DNA from: Glossina fuscipes
Lineage: Eukaryota; Arthropoda; Insecta; Diptera; Glossinidae
Direction: 5' to 3'
Length of the DNA: 64,000 bases
NCBI RefSeq assembly: GCF_014805625.2
Contig: NW_023998517.1
Location: forward strand, 1,993,155 to 2,057,154
The position numbers and the translations under genes were made by a program. Positions 11,904 to 24,009 of this stretch are shown here, piece after piece. Each line of letters starts with the position of its first letter. Within the stretch, counting starts at the first letter, position 1. Below the pieces are notes generated by a model, which saw nothing but the letters and a program-made list of their open reading frames with translations, was not told the DNA's origin and searched no databases.

Positions 11904-12108
11904 CTGTACTCGCATATGCATCACTTGGATACGCTCGTAAACCTCCGGGAGACGAATACGTTGGCGTTTCATAACTTGACTGAGAAGTACCCTCCACCGA
12001 TTGTCTGGCCGCTGCAACAGCACTGACACTGGCATGTCTATCATCGCTAGCACTCATGTAGGCGGCAGCTGCAGCCGATATAGGTTGTTCGCGGTAGTTC
12101 CAATAGGG
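11904..12108 (-). CDS. Abd-B: Abd-B exon 3 (shared)
   Basis: The acceptor is TTAATAG before 12108, and the donor ACAG|GTAAAT follows 11904. The exon opens in phase 0 and leaves one base (G) of a glycine codon. The translation starts PYWNYREQPISAAAAAYM and continues through the strongly conserved AARQSVEGTS and TYSSPGGLRAYPSDAY to STG. It corresponds to the Drosophila stretch between QYWGPNYRP and the region before the homeodomain. The alanine run is five residues. The ATG at 12057 is internal and need not be used as a start, because the frame continues upstream to the acceptor. Length is 205 bp. Confidence 0.93.
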
Positions 12109-12325
12109 CTATTAACCGTCAAAGAGTTATGAGCAAAATTCAAAAAAAAAAAACAAAAAAAAAACAAGTAAATAATTTTATTTTCAGTTACATAAACGTA
12201 CACACATCCGTATATACATACATTTTCAAATATAAAAATATGTGTGTTCATACATTAAAGTGGGCATAGGAATGCTCGATTAAAGGGAAATTGCATATCA
12301 ATTTCCAAATAATAGTTCGTTTTAC
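12109..12325 (-). other. Abd-B: Abd-B intron 2, 217 bp
   Basis: Donor GTAAAA at 12325, acceptor TTAATAG ending 12109. It is AT-rich with an A/T homopolymer stretch. The flanking phase 0 joins PQFQ to PYWNYR, parallel to the Drosophila order of the same blocks. Confidence 0.9.
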
Positions 12326-12543
12326 CTGGAACTGCGGCGTTTCTGGATAACCGTAAAATCCGGGCTTACGTTCTCTATCTAAGTAGTATTGAGATGCATG
12401 ATGGTATTGGGCTGAACTGAAGCCATCACTTTCATAAGGCCAAGGATGTGGATGCCGTTTTACGGCCGCACTGGCTTCAGTTTCAAATCCTGGCCTTATC
12501 GCCGCAGGTATATGCAATTGGTGGGCTAGCGAGAGGGACATAT
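12326..12543 (-). CDS. Abd-B: Abd-B exon 2 (first exon shared by m and r isoforms)
   Basis: The acceptor TTTTATTGCAG precedes 12543, and the donor CAG|GTAAAA follows 12326. The first two bases complete an Asp codon begun in the m-specific exon (G|AT). The next codon is ATG (12541-12539), the probable start of the short r protein, which lacks the poly-Q region. The 72 codons begin MSLSLAHQLHIPAAIRPGFE and include SAAVKRHPHPWPYE and the tyrosine-rich stretch YHHASQYYLDRERKPGFYGY. They end PETPQFQ. Drosophila has MSIQLAPLHIPAIRAGPGFE, a closely matching AAVKRH block and PETQFP here. The reading frame runs 24 codons past the donor, but that extension has no similarity to Abd-B and is intron. Confidence 0.93.
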
Positions 12544-14298
12544 CTGCAATAAAAAGTCATAGATATTTCAAATATCTCTAGGAGTGCTCAAATTTCAAAT
12601 TCAAATTAACAGTTGACGACGTGTGACCAGAGAAAGATAATCTACCTAACATATATTGTCAATGCACGCAGTCATGAAGTACCTAAAATGTGTCTCTTTT
12701 TTTGCTTGTACTCCTTTAGTGATTGTTATGCGATACAATAGAATCGACAATGTATCTCGCGGTTACGGAAGAGATGTATATATATAGGCATATATATATA
12801 TATGTTATCTACTTTCATTAAAAAACTTAATTTAAAATTTTTCCAGGAGAGCAAGAAATTCAAAGGGCGACCATAAGAGCAACTATGGCGCTCTAAAGCA
12901 AATTTCACCCGCAGAGGAAAATTCAGAACCTTTCCTTGACTTTCGTTTAAAAGCTCCGTCAACGCAATTCAATTCTTTCAAATCTCAGCTAAGTTTTGAG
13001 TATTAATTCTTTATCCTGACTTCCCAGAAAAATGTGAAGTGCACTAACCTAAGTAATTTTAGTGAAAATTTTCTCTCAGTGAATAAATTTTCGATAACCC
13101 AATTATCGAGATAGGTGAGTGTAACTGGAAAAGTAGCATAAACATCCTGCTAATGATAGTCGGAATAACAGTATAACCATGACAATGATCTTTCTAGTCA
13201 GCAGCAAAGAAAGATTGTATGTCAAAGCGCCATAAATGTATTTTATTGCAATTAATTTTAACGTTCTAAAGTCACGAAAAATACCGCGCACAAAAGTCCG
13301 ACAAATTTTGCTTATGTCAATTTTCAAAGGTCGTCTTATGTACTTCTCCGCCTGTGCCTTTACATGAACTTTCGATTTCGCATGCTTCCTGCTGTCTTCT
13401 GCTTTGACCTATTCGCGATGTCTTTGGCAAAGTCCCTCCGACGGCCTTTTCGCCTCTCCCTCCATACATGCCTGCCTCTAATCGTCGTCGTCTGCGTTTC
13501 CGTGTCCGTCACCCCTTTCCGTCTATACACTTCTTCCTTCGCCGTTTTATCTTTCGTTACCTCCCCCGTTAGTCGTTTGTGTGCTAATATTCTTTCCCAA
13601 TTATTAATGTTCTCAAAGATATGGAAATACAAGGTGAACACACAAGACTTGTCAAAATATTTACAATCGCGATTGATTTCATCTGCTTATGGATATTCAG
13701 CAATGATCAAGAATGAAGTCCTTTTGTAGCCGAACATATAAATATTCGAAATAATGTTTTCGAAGTAATTTTCCAATTACTACTCTACGCCTAACCCTAA
13801 TGGAAATCAGGAGAACTTTCGGATTTGATTTACTTTAAGATATATATGCAGGAAACTTTGTGTCTTTTCTAGGTAAAAATTTCTATAGAATTATTGAATA
13901 AAATGCAAATATGTTTAGCAAGCTTTTCTTTCTTAGCAAATTGAATCAATTTATTTGCATTAGAGAAACAAAATTCAAGTTTTGATTCCTGAACAGATGG
14001 ATTCTAGTAGGCTTGGCAAGCTCCAATGGAAACTTATATTTGAATCGGAATTCTCTTATCAGATGTATCTCGCTTTTCGCTTTCGCTTTCGCTCTTGCTC
14101 TAAAGTAGTTGAAATCATAGCTGAATTTAAACCTTTCCTTTACAGTCTTTCGTATTAAGCATTTAACCTAATCTCAGTCAGGTTTTCTTTCTTCTTTGAG
14201 TTCTCACCTTTCGATTGCCAACTGTGTTAATAAAGTTTAATTAGATGTAGATTAAAAAAATAACTTTTATAAGGTATTTTTAAAACTACTTGACGTAC
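12544..14298 (-). other. Abd-B: Abd-B intron 1, 1755 bp, between m-specific and shared exons
   Basis: Donor GTACGT at 14298, acceptor TTGCAG ending 12544. The phase-1 junction G|AT reads as Asp, giving QPPDMSLSL across the splice. Open frames of 93 codons (minus, 13360-13641) and 121 codons (plus, 13364-13729) overlap here but show no recognised domain, and I treat them as chance frames. Confidence 0.88.
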
Positions 14299-14663
14299 CT
14301 GGAGGCTGGGAGCTAACACTGGAAGGGGAAACACTCGCCGCAGTCGGCGCAACAATTTGTGGCTGGCTGGACGCCACTGCTGTATTTTGCTGCTGTTGTT
14401 GTTGTTGTTGTTGCTGTTGAATACTTGAAGTTGCTGCTGAGGATACTGAATTCGATTGTGATGCTTGTTGCTGATGATGAGGTGATGTTATGTGTTGTTG
14501 TTGCTGCTGTTGTTGTTGTTGTTGTTGTTGAGTTTGTGTTGCAGGTCCGGTCGATGTTTGCGAAGGACTTAAACCACTCACTGGCGTCGTAGCGATATTG
14601 CTATGTTGCGACTGTTGCTGTTGGTTTGCTGTTTGTTGTGTTTGAGGAAGATGATGTTGTTGA

Positions 14664-14695
<32 letters not shown>

Positions 14696-15262
14696 AACTA
14701 CAGACACGGCAGCAGGGGGATCTTCATACATAACCGCATGTGTAGGCGTGGAATGTGTGTTAGATTGTGTAGTCGATTGTTGTTGTTGTTGTTGAATCGT
14801 TGCATCCGCACCCAGCAACGTTGTAGTCGATGATAGATTCGCAGTCCCCAAACCGATCGAAGCAGCGTTATGTTGTTGCAGGTGATGATGTGGTTGTTGT
14901 TGTAAATGTTGCGTATGATGAGGATGAGTAGCATGCAAATGAGCGGGCAAGTGAGGTGGCGGGTGGGTATGATGGGCCGTATGTTGCAATTGATTATGGA
15001 TTGTCGCAGTTGCCGTATGTTGATGGTTATGTTGAGTATGATGGTGATGATGATGATGATTGAGGGCAGTTGCAGTTGTTGCCGAAGGAAGTGCAGTAGT
15101 TGCGTGATGATGTGGCCCCCACCAAGCCCCGGCAGCGGCGTGCGACCCAACTGCCGAGACATCGTGGGGGTCGTAAAGAGCGCACGCCAGCGGGATGGTT
15201 GGGGTTTGGGGGAGGGGTGGAATATTTACGGTTATTTTGACCGCGTTTTTTTTATTTTTTGT
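14299..15262 (-). CDS. Abd-B: Abd-B m-specific N-terminal exon (start unresolved)
   Basis: This exon encodes the glutamine/histidine-rich activation region found only in the long m isoform. The frame is open from 15262 (stop at 15263-15265) to the donor CCAG|GTACGT at 14299/14298 and ends in phase 1. Visible blocks: an HHHHHHH run near 15040-15058; repeated poly-Q tracts at about 14776-14796, 14653-14697, 14491-14531 and 14388-14418; and the segments HSTPTHAVMYEDPP, TSPHHQQ and QIVAPTAASVSPSSVSSQ, which match the Drosophila m N-terminus from memory. There is no ATG in this frame until 14731 (the M of MYEDPP). An ATG at 15162 (MSRQLGRTPLPG) is out of frame by one base but stays open for 154 codons. 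An upstream coding exon, a non-AUG start or a one-base error in the G run at 15116-15120 could each explain this. The 5' limit is therefore provisional. Confidence 0.85.
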
Positions 15263-15265
15263 TTA

Positions 15266-17660
15266 AATTTTTTTTTTATTATTTACGTTTTTAATTCAAA
15301 AAAATCAATTCAAAATAATAATAAAATTTTAATTAAAATTGTTTTAATTAAATTTTTTAAAAATTATATAATTTTATGTCAAGAACCATCAGCACGTATA
15401 TTTTTAATTTATTCATAAATAGATGATTACGTAGCGAAGAGAATTAAGAGTATTTTCGATTCGAACAGCGATGAGAGCAAGTATTTATTGCCGCGGATAT
15501 ACATGTACAAACATGCACATACATCCAATCCAGTAATTTAGTTCGCAAAAGAGTGGTGGTTTGTATAATAGAAGAGAAGAAAAGTTTCCATGTTATGCAG
15601 CGAAGAGCACAAGTTACAGGTTCGCAAGTTTCAAAGTATTTGAGCAAATTTCAAGTTAAAATTCATATTTTACATGCACGTCAACATTAAGTTGAGTCCG
15701 ATCAAATCGGGTTTCGTTCAAGAGATATTTAGTGAGTACAGGGTGAAATTTATATTAATTTTGTCAACAAAATTTTATTTTAAAAAAATTTATTAAAAAC
15801 AAAAAAATTTTTTTTTTTTTTTATTTGTTAGAATTCGATAATTATTTGAGAGCGCGATTTAATGTTTAAAAATTAGTTTTTATGCGATTCATGTTTCCGT
15901 GGTTTAGTTTTAGTTGTTTTTGTTGCAGACAATGTTATTTTTAAAGGGCCATAAAAATCCATTTTACGATCAAAACAAATAATAATTATTTTATATTTTG
16001 TTGTTGATGACGATTTGTTGTGGATTTTAATACAGTTTGGTTTTTTTATGATATTGCAGTTATTGTTGTTGTTATTGTTTTTTTTAATTGATTTTTAAAT
16101 CAAACATAAACGTTTGCCGGTTTCGCACAATCATTAAAATATCCATTGATACGTTAACACACGCACCGCAAATTAATACGTATTTCAGGGAAAGTTGAGG
16201 AAGTTGCGGGAATTCATGTTGAGGAAGGACGGTTGGTTGTTGTTGTTATTAAAGAAAATTATGAACAAAAAAAAATGTTTTAGTTACGTTTGTCTTTACA
16301 TTTCAAAGGAATTTGAATATGTTTTCTCAATTATAAATATATTTAAAAGTTTTTCATTATTTCTATTTCTATGAATTTTTATTGCACTCGAGTAATTTTT
16401 AAAAAAATTTTGTTGAACAGATTTCCTTCACTTGCTTCCAATTAGAATCTTTCTATATTTCTTAAGAAAGAATTAGTAAAAAAAAAAAAACAATTTTTTT
16501 TTATTTTTTTTTTTGCACACACACACACACATAAACAGGCTTAGACTTGCACACGCATACCAACGAACAATGCAAACAATAGAAAGCGTCAAGTGTATTA
16601 TGGCTATATAGGCATATATGTATAAATACTTTTAGAGAATACAATAATACAATAATACAATGCAATAATAAGACAAAAGTGTCGCGTTCACTGTGTGCCC
16701 TGTACCGTACGCAGCGGAGTACAAATCAACACTGACAACAGAGATTCTTTTGTCCGCACACACCAACTGAAAATGTCTTCATTCACGTAGTCAGTCAGTC
16801 AGTCGACCATCTAGAAAACAAAATAAAAAAAAAAAAAAAAAAAAACTAAAAACAAAAATCATACACTGAACTGTCCGTCCGTTGAATGCTATTCATATAT
16901 TCATACATTAGCCAAGAAGCGCGCACCAATATACGATGTTTAGTAGCACAATACTATAGAATAAAGGAAAATTCGTCACGTTTGTTTTTCTCATACACAC
17001 AGTGCGCCGCGTATAGAGCATGAAAGTTTTTTTAAAAACAAAAAAAAAAAAGCAAACTCGTTTCTCATACAAGAAACGAACACTGACTGTATTGAAAAAC
17101 TTACTCAAAATTCATGCTCTTTGAATCCACATTATACGTACGTACGTACGAAATCGTATCAAAAAAAGACAACAACAAAAAAAAGAAAAAAAACATTTCA
17201 TTCTAAACACGACACACTTACGCTTATATGTGTAAATAGTCATATATGAATATTAGTACAATGGCTACGCTTGTATTGGTGATAATCGTATGCTAAAGTG
17301 TTTTGTTTTATTTATATAAAATGCATGCGCTCTTCTTTCTATTTGTATGCAAGGCTATGATGTATCAAACTAACTGTACACAAGAGTAAAACGAATTAGT
17401 CGATGTCTCCAAATACGTATACATATGCCAACGTATTTGTGGGGTGAAACCAACTCTCTTACAAGTTCATGTCCAGCCAGACAACTCACATGTATTCACC
17501 GATAGTATACGTGAACCTGCTGCACGCCAAATCCACAGTGCCAGCAAAAACAAGAGAGAATACTTGGATATATGAATATAAACATAAAATACATACGCCA
17601 AAGTTTTGTATTCTATGGATACGAAACGCTTATTAATTTATGCGGAAAAAATCTCTTAAG
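15266..17660 (-). promoter_or_regulatory. Probable Abd-B m promoter / 5' leader region (start site not located)
   Basis: The region directly upstream of the m-specific exon should hold the m promoter or an upstream leader exon. It is AT-rich with scattered homopolymers, a GTCA-type tetranucleotide run at 16788-16803 and a CGTA run at 17135-17151. On the minus strand TCAGTT near 16768-16763 and TTCAGTG near 16870 resemble insect initiators, but neither has a convincing TATA box or downstream element at the right spacing. I therefore make no start-site call. In Drosophila a tethering element lies just upstream of this promoter; none can be recognised here by eye. Confidence 0.3.
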
Positions 17661-17665
17661 ATGGT

Positions 17666-17698
17666 AGAAAGAGAGAAAGAGAGAGAGAGAGAGAGGAA
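17666..17698. repeat. (GA)n tract upstream of the Abd-B m exon
   Basis: A 33-bp GAGA/AAAGAGA run about 2.4 kb upstream of the m-specific exon. It offers multiple potential GAGA-factor sites. Whether it is functional or a neutral microsatellite cannot be decided from one genome. Confidence 0.75.
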
Positions 17699-17699
17699 G

Positions 17700-20600
17700 C
17701 TTACTTTTCAAGAGTGATGATAACGATGATGAGTGAAGCGAAAAATAACATTTTTTTCAACAAAAAAGTATTTAAAAATTTGCTTTCTTTTTTTAAATTT
17801 TAAATCGAAAAAAAAAGGACAACAATTTTCAATCTTCCGGATACGTTTCTCTTTGCGCAGTATCAGATTTAAATACAAAAACTCATACTATACATATATT
17901 TAGCATATGGATTTACGTACAAACTCAACCATTGTTGACAAAGAAAACAAAAAAAAACAAAAACTACATACAATGTTAGGGACTGCATAGCGAAACGTTT
18001 TCAAGATAATACAAGTGGCTCCATCTACATATTACGAATTGCTCCAACAGAAAAGTTTTCAGTCATCTAAATAAGTTTTGCATAAAAGAAAAAGAATAGT
18101 GAGGATGGATATCTATCTATCTCTCGTACCAGAGTACTAGAAAAATAATTTTTTAGTTTTTGAAATAATTCGCTGCTTTCAGAACAAGTGCCTCGACTTT
18201 CATCCCCAAGTAGTATAAGACGTTGCCCTGATTCTTTGCAAAAATTTTCTTGTCGCAAGTGCCTAAGCAGTAGCTAATGTTGCGCTCTTCTGAAAGATAT
18301 ATAAACTAGAAGCAGAAAAAAAACCAAACGGTTTTAATAAAAACGTAGCACAAGTTAAAAATACAAGAAAATCAAATGACAACAACACTCCCGCCTTAAT
18401 AATTATCGAAAGTAGATTGATAATCTCAAGGCGAGATTGTACTAAAGAGCTTAGATTCGCGTTTTAAGTTGAACGAGAATGTTTTCGACGCCTTTCGCGA
18501 AAATATGAGAGGATGTTAAGGCCATGCCTACTTGAAGTAGTTAAGCTTTTTAAACGGTTTGCTTCCGGTAGTATATCTGAAGCATATCGAAGAACGTTTG
18601 TTAAAGCATACTTTCTGTTTAAATGCGAGAGATTTTTATAGCAAACACTATAGGTGCTGCCTTGAGATGATTCCTCTTCATTTCTACTACAAAAAATACA
18701 ATACATACAATAGATAATCTTTGATTATATTTCAAGTCTAAGTGATTCGAGTACGAAATATTGAGCTTAGGGATGATGATGTGAACATGAACCTTTCTAA
18801 GGGTCCAATAACCTTTTCGTCCACCGAATTTTAATTTCCTAAGAAATGATAGCAATTAAAATGAAAGCCTTCTTAAAGATAATCAAATCCTTCCTGGAAT
18901 ATTTTTCATTCATTTTGCTTTTCGTTTACTTTACTCTTTCTTCATTTTTGATTTATAGTAAAAGAAAGGGTTCAAAGAAAGTATAATTTGAAAATAAATT
19001 TATTACATTATTAGTAAATGTTTTTTTTTTTTTTTTTTGTTTTTTCGTGTACAGCAATTGATATAATAAAGGAAGACCGAGAGAAAAAAGAAAATATCTA
19101 TTAAAAGAAAAACTTTGGAATGCATTGCCTTAACAATTTCACGCTTAAATGAGAATAACGACATATTTTTATGGCATTTAACTACGAGAACGACATGAAT
19201 GCAACTACCCGTAGATATATGTATGAACGTAAATACATATCAATAAAAATAATTCAAAAAAAAAAAGCCAAAGAAAATTTCCAATTATTACCCAGACAAA
19301 GAAGGAAACATCGTCAAGCAATCTTTTTATTACACAGATCGTAATAATTTCAAAACAAATGTGACAAGAGTTACTCAACTTGTACAATTTTTTTTTAAAT
19401 TTAAATATTCGAATACAACAATAGAACAATTCTAATTATATGGCGTCTCTGCTGCTCTGTACACAATAAGAAGTCTTTCCTCTTCTTCTCTCTCTATTCC
19501 CTTAAGTAGAAAATGCACGCGTTCTATTAAGCAAACACATTGTTATTAACATGTAAAAATATCCCTTGAATTATTTACGCTCATTGCGTCTGCTTTTCAC
19601 ACCTCTATACGTACGCATGTATGCAAACGCAATTGTAATTTACATCAAGGAAGAGCGGAAGGAAATGCAGTCCTTTGCATTGCTTAAACAGCGTATGTCC
19701 TTAAAACCAATCCTTCTTCGCATCATGAAAAGTTTTCTTCATTATGTCGTATGTCTTTTGTGTTTGTTTCGTTTTCTTCTATACTAATCACAGACTAATA
19801 GTTGTATACTATTCCTTTCACTCCCTTTATAATATAGAGAGAGAGAAATATCCGCTCAAGGTTTGAAAGAATTCCTAAATCTAACTGTAATTTTAAGTTG
19901 TCCAAGTCTAGGCATGTTAAATAGTCAGTCCGTACATCGGCCCATAGCGCCTCGTTCTTCACATATGATACGTGTACCGTTCGAGACTTCATTATCGCTT
20001 GAGTAGAAGTGGGTGAAAGGCCGCGACTAACCATACTTTAAGCACAATGCAAACGCAAAATAATTTTAATTTATTTGAAATTTGATACAAAAATTTCCTA
20101 TAGCTAATGTATATGTAAAAAAAAAAACTTTCCATGTTTTATATAATGAGCTGACGTGTGCCGAAAGATTGCTCCAAAGTGAATATAACTCTGTTACTTT
20201 CATCTGTCACCGCCGGGTGACGGTACACTAATTTTTTAATCCCCAATAACAAAAGTCAACAATAGTCCTCACAGACACCATCACATATGTGCTGTGTGTT
20301 AATCGCTTTGTTCTCTTTTTCAGGTAATCCTTACGAAAATTAGAAAGCCGTGCATATATGTTGTGCTGAGCTTGCATTAAATGCCTTCAGAATACTTAAT
20401 CTAAACGACTGGCAAGGAAAAAACTTATTTTCCTTAATCAGGTGAAAAAATAGATCAATTTTCATTAAATCAAATCGATATTTGTGATAAAAGCGAGTTT
20501 AACTGTTACTTGCCACACCTGAAGTCATTTAAAGTTATTTAAACGATCGCTTTCTATAAAGTTGAAGGTGATATGCTTAAGACAATGGATGGTATCATGG

Positions 20601-23060
20601 TATCGGCTCATTCACTTTCTGGCTGCGCCGTGGGTAGCAATAAACATATTTTTTAATTACGAGTAGTGTAGCATCTCTCACGCATTTATTTTTAGATATC
20701 TTTGCTTTTCCTTTATATCTTTTTTTTTTTTTTTGTTTTTTTGTTATTTTGTTTTTATATCTTTCATTTCTTTTAAAATGAGGCTTCACTTTACTTTGAA
20801 AGTGCTTTTTGTAAAAATGGAAAAAAATTCTTTCTCTAGACTATACTTGAAAGTGGAGCTAAACCATATGGTAATGACGGCCATTTTGAAAATGTTATCT
20901 TTGTAGAAGTTAATGAAAAAGTAAAACAAACGAACGAACAACTACAACAGCAAAGAGAAAAGAAAATGTAAAAGAAACCCATACATACGTGTATACATGT
21001 CCATACATATTCTAAGAAATCAACTTAATTAGAAGAAAAGTCATGAAAATATCTTTATTATGCATCACTTACACACAAACTATACAAGGTTTCAAATAAT
21101 TTTTGTTAATTAACTTTACATATATATCTCTAGACCATTAGCTTAAAAGACTTGCAGAACATTAAGATTTTACATTGTGCAGCAAACATTGATTGAAGCA
21201 CAGGGAGAGAGCATAAGTTAATCTAATCTCGAATTGGATAAACAACATGGAAAGTATCGATTTCTGGAGGGTTAAATATTTGTTTGAACTGTTTTACTGT
21301 ATTTTCATTACATTTAATTACGTTATGTATACACAGTTGCGCTATTTTTTGTTTCCATGTATGTACGCTTTCATTTAAGTGCTACTTAGTAACTGGTTAG
21401 ACGAATTCAACTAAAATTTTTACATTCGACATTGAATTCTACTTTCTCTGCACATTATAATTAAGTACTTAGCACAAATATAATTTCATTATAAATTCTT
21501 GTCTAACAGTTAAGCAAAGCAGTATATCAGGTAGTTAAGGCAAAGTCTGTAATGTAAAGAGTATCCATAAAGCTTTGTTACTTTTATTTATGTCCACTAC
21601 TGAACAATGAAAGTACACTAATTATGTCTTCTGTCGATAGCGCTTAAGGCTTTATAAAATTTATGCATTCCTTATCCGAAGTACGATCTAAGTTTTCCGA
21701 CAGCCTTTAAATCCACACCTTACGAATCGATTTACACGATATACTAAATAAACGAAAATTACCGAAGGTAAAGTAAGTAACTGAGTATTGATACAAATAA
21801 TCTTATTAGATATGTCCGTCCGTCCAAATGTTTCTCCATTCTCTATTGCCTAGAGCTAAGGCAATAAAGAGCAGTGCATTACAAGGAGTGCAACTTGGGA
21901 TAGCTGCATAGATTCAAATTAAGACTAACTTTGAACAGCTGAATAGTTTGAGTGGACTCACAAAAAATATCACTGTGCATAATTGACCAGTTGATGAAAA
22001 ATTTTCAAAAATTTAGAAACAAGTCTACTGCAAAGATGTGCTTGGCCCTCTCACGAAAAATCTCTTAAGCGGTAGATAACAAAGATTCTCGTCAACCCAA
22101 CTACAATTTTCTTAATAGTATTTTTTTTTGTTTTCATTTATATTTAAAAGTTTTGAAAGGCAACATTTATATCTGCTTCCTGTACGAACTATGAATGTAT
22201 ACTTTCTAAGACCTCCACAGCACAATATGCTTTCCATCAATGCGAAATCTTCGTTAAGGATTTAAAAATAATTTGACGGGCGTTATAGCCGATGACATGG
22301 AGAGCTGAAAAACAGTACCTTGAAGGCCTAAATGCGAAGAATTCCTAAGTCTGTAATTAGTCTAAACTCAGCTAGCAAAGCTGTCTTGCTGAAACAAAAG
22401 AAGCAAATAAACCGTAAAATAAAAATCAAATATATATATATGTATAGCCAGGATATAGTTCCTGACTGCGAAATTTTTTCTCTATTTTGCTAATTGCGCG
22501 TCGCCGCAATAGAAGAAAGTTTACATGCGACAAACAAGCACGAAAGCCCATTGCATTAGAAACAACAAGGATAAGCACATTAAGCCCCTAAACAAACGTT
22601 CACCGCTCATCACAATTGATATATACCCTGTGTATCCCCGAAGTTCAAACTATTTCTTCCGCCAAATTTAGTCAACTAAGGAATGAAAATGTTAATGCCT
22701 GTGAGCAGGCGCTCAATGTACCATCTTCCATTACTATATCAACGGAAACATAAAAATACTTGCGATCAACATAAAAATGCATTCGTTTAAGAGATCTCGC
22801 AGCACGTTTTTCAGTGTCCTTGATAGGTAATTACAGTCTTCTTACGGGAAGAAGAAAAGTTCTACATTTGAATATGGTACACATAAGCAGCAATATGGTC
22901 ACTTGTGTGTATGTGTACGATAGATTGTTAAGAGCTTTATAAGTAAGTATAATATTAACACCTTATAAAAACAATTAACACTTTATGGGCCGGTTACAAA
23001 CAAATACATAAAAAAATTACGATAAATAAATATAATAAAACAAATTGCACTTTTACAAGA
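17700..23060. other. Gene-free upstream region
   Basis: AT-rich non-coding DNA 5' of Abd-B with homopolymer runs (for example T at 19021-19038) and short chance open frames (below 85 codons, mostly lysine/phenylalanine-rich). No domain, tRNA or structured RNA gene was recognised. It could contain distal non-coding leader exons of the short Abd-B isoform, which cannot be seen without transcript data. Confidence 0.45.
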
Positions 23061-23065
23061 TGTCC

Positions 23066-23066
23066 G

Positions 23067-23124
<58 letters not shown>
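23066..23124. repeat. (GA)n tract, 59 bp
   Basis: GAGAAAGAGA units grade into pure GA at the right end. It is one of the longest dinucleotide tracts in the upstream region and a candidate GAGA-factor cluster. Confidence 0.8.
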
Positions 23125-23126
<2 letters not shown>

Positions 23127-23384
23127 TGCGCAAAAGCAAAGAAGACTCTGAATACAATTAAATGCGCATTAATGGCAACAGCAATAAATCAATAAAGAAG
23201 CAAAAGGCATAAAAATAAGTAAATGCTACTGACGACGGCATGCATAAAAATCTTTTGGATGCATATGCTACCTGCACCGTTCCAACCAAACTAAACTATT
23301 TTATAATGTTTTGAACTTTAATGTCCAAATAGTTGAAAAATAAATAAAAATTTGCATAACAAGCGGGAAACACATAAACTTAAA

Positions 23385-23471
23385 TTCATTCATTCATTTA
23401 TTCATTCATTCATTCATTCATTCATTCATTCATTTATTCATTCATTCATTCATTCATTCATTCATGCATTC
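23385..23471. repeat. (CATT)n microsatellite, about 22 units
   Basis: Tetranucleotide CATT array with two TTATT interruptions. The 65-codon open frame through it (HSFIHSFI repeats) is produced by the array and is not a gene. Confidence 0.95.
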
Positions 23472-23976
23472 ATAGTCATATTTATAGTCATATTCATATT
23501 TATATCCATTCTCATTCATCTTTTGTTTATGTTAATCATTATTCATTAGCCGGGGATTCCTTGACTGATTATTGAACGAACGAGCTTTGCATGTTTACTT
23601 TTTATATTTATAAGCTTTAATAAAAGCAAATTATTATTATTTTGTAGCTGAGGATTATTATAGCTAATTGAGGCTAGTTTTCTAAATACTATACATACAT
23701 ACATACATACATGTCCATTCATTCATATATATATATATATATATATATATTCTTTATTTGTTCTTCTCGTTTTTGTGCTTATTTGTGTACGTAAATCGTA
23801 ATCGTAAATAGTTTTATTATTTTCCTAAACCATTTTGAGCGTTCAGTTACGACTTGTGGTGATAGTGAAAGTTATAGATTTTTTTTTTCATTTTTCAGAT
23901 TTTTTTCTTTTATTATTGTCGCACTTTTAGCGCCACTTTAAAATAACTTAAATTGATTGTTTGTTTACAATTATTA

Positions 23977-24005
23977 GAGTACACGAGTACACGAGTACAC
24001 GAGTG
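23977..24005. repeat. 10-bp tandem repeat, three copies
   Basis: The unit GAGTACACGA, read as AGTACACGAG, is repeated three times without change next to AT-rich DNA. Confidence 0.7.
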
Positions 24006-24009
24006 TCTT

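Larger units (their letters stand above)
6803..15262 (-). other. Abd-B: Abdominal-B gene (coding span, five exons)
   Basis: This is the posterior Hox gene of the bithorax complex: a nuclear homeodomain transcription factor that specifies posterior abdominal segments and genitalia. Five exons join cleanly with GT/AG introns and matching phases: a Q/H-rich exon ending at 14299 (phase 1), then 12543-12326 (phase 0), 12108-11904 (phase 1), 7295-7078 (phase 0) and 6994-6803. Introns are 1755, 217, 4608 and 83 bp. In Drosophila the gene makes a long m protein (493 residues) and a short r protein (270 residues) from different promoters. Here the shared exons from the first ATG (12541) encode 276 residues, and the extra exon at 14300-15262 is the m-specific part. 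The right boundary given is the limit of the open frame, not a mapped start. Identity is near certain from the homeodomain and flanking blocks; isoform structure is inferred by analogy with Drosophila. Confidence 0.95.

Noticed and set aside
13360..13729. Overlapping 93- and 121-codon frames on both strands inside intron 1
   Set aside because: No recognisable domain on either strand; the region is bounded by good Abd-B splice sites.
13785..13800. Telomere-like CCTAACCCTAA text
   Set aside because: A single short occurrence with no tandem array.
14267..14298. Extension of the m-specific exon to the TAA after SSSFKNTL
   Set aside because: The residues follow a consensus donor GTACGT; splicing at 14299 joins in phase to the shared exon. 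A read-through short product remains possible but has no support.
14950..14962. CTCF-like text AGGTGGCGG
   Set aside because: It lies in coding sequence for PPPHLP and matches only a short core; no reason to call an insulator.
14698..15162. 154-codon frame in the alternative frame of the m-specific exon as a separate gene
   Set aside because: Its composition reflects CAN-repeat DNA read one base off, and it overlaps a frame with real Abd-B similarity. Only its first few codons may be relevant to the start-site question.
23352..23549. HSFIHSFI repeat protein
   Set aside because: Pure translation of a CATT microsatellite.
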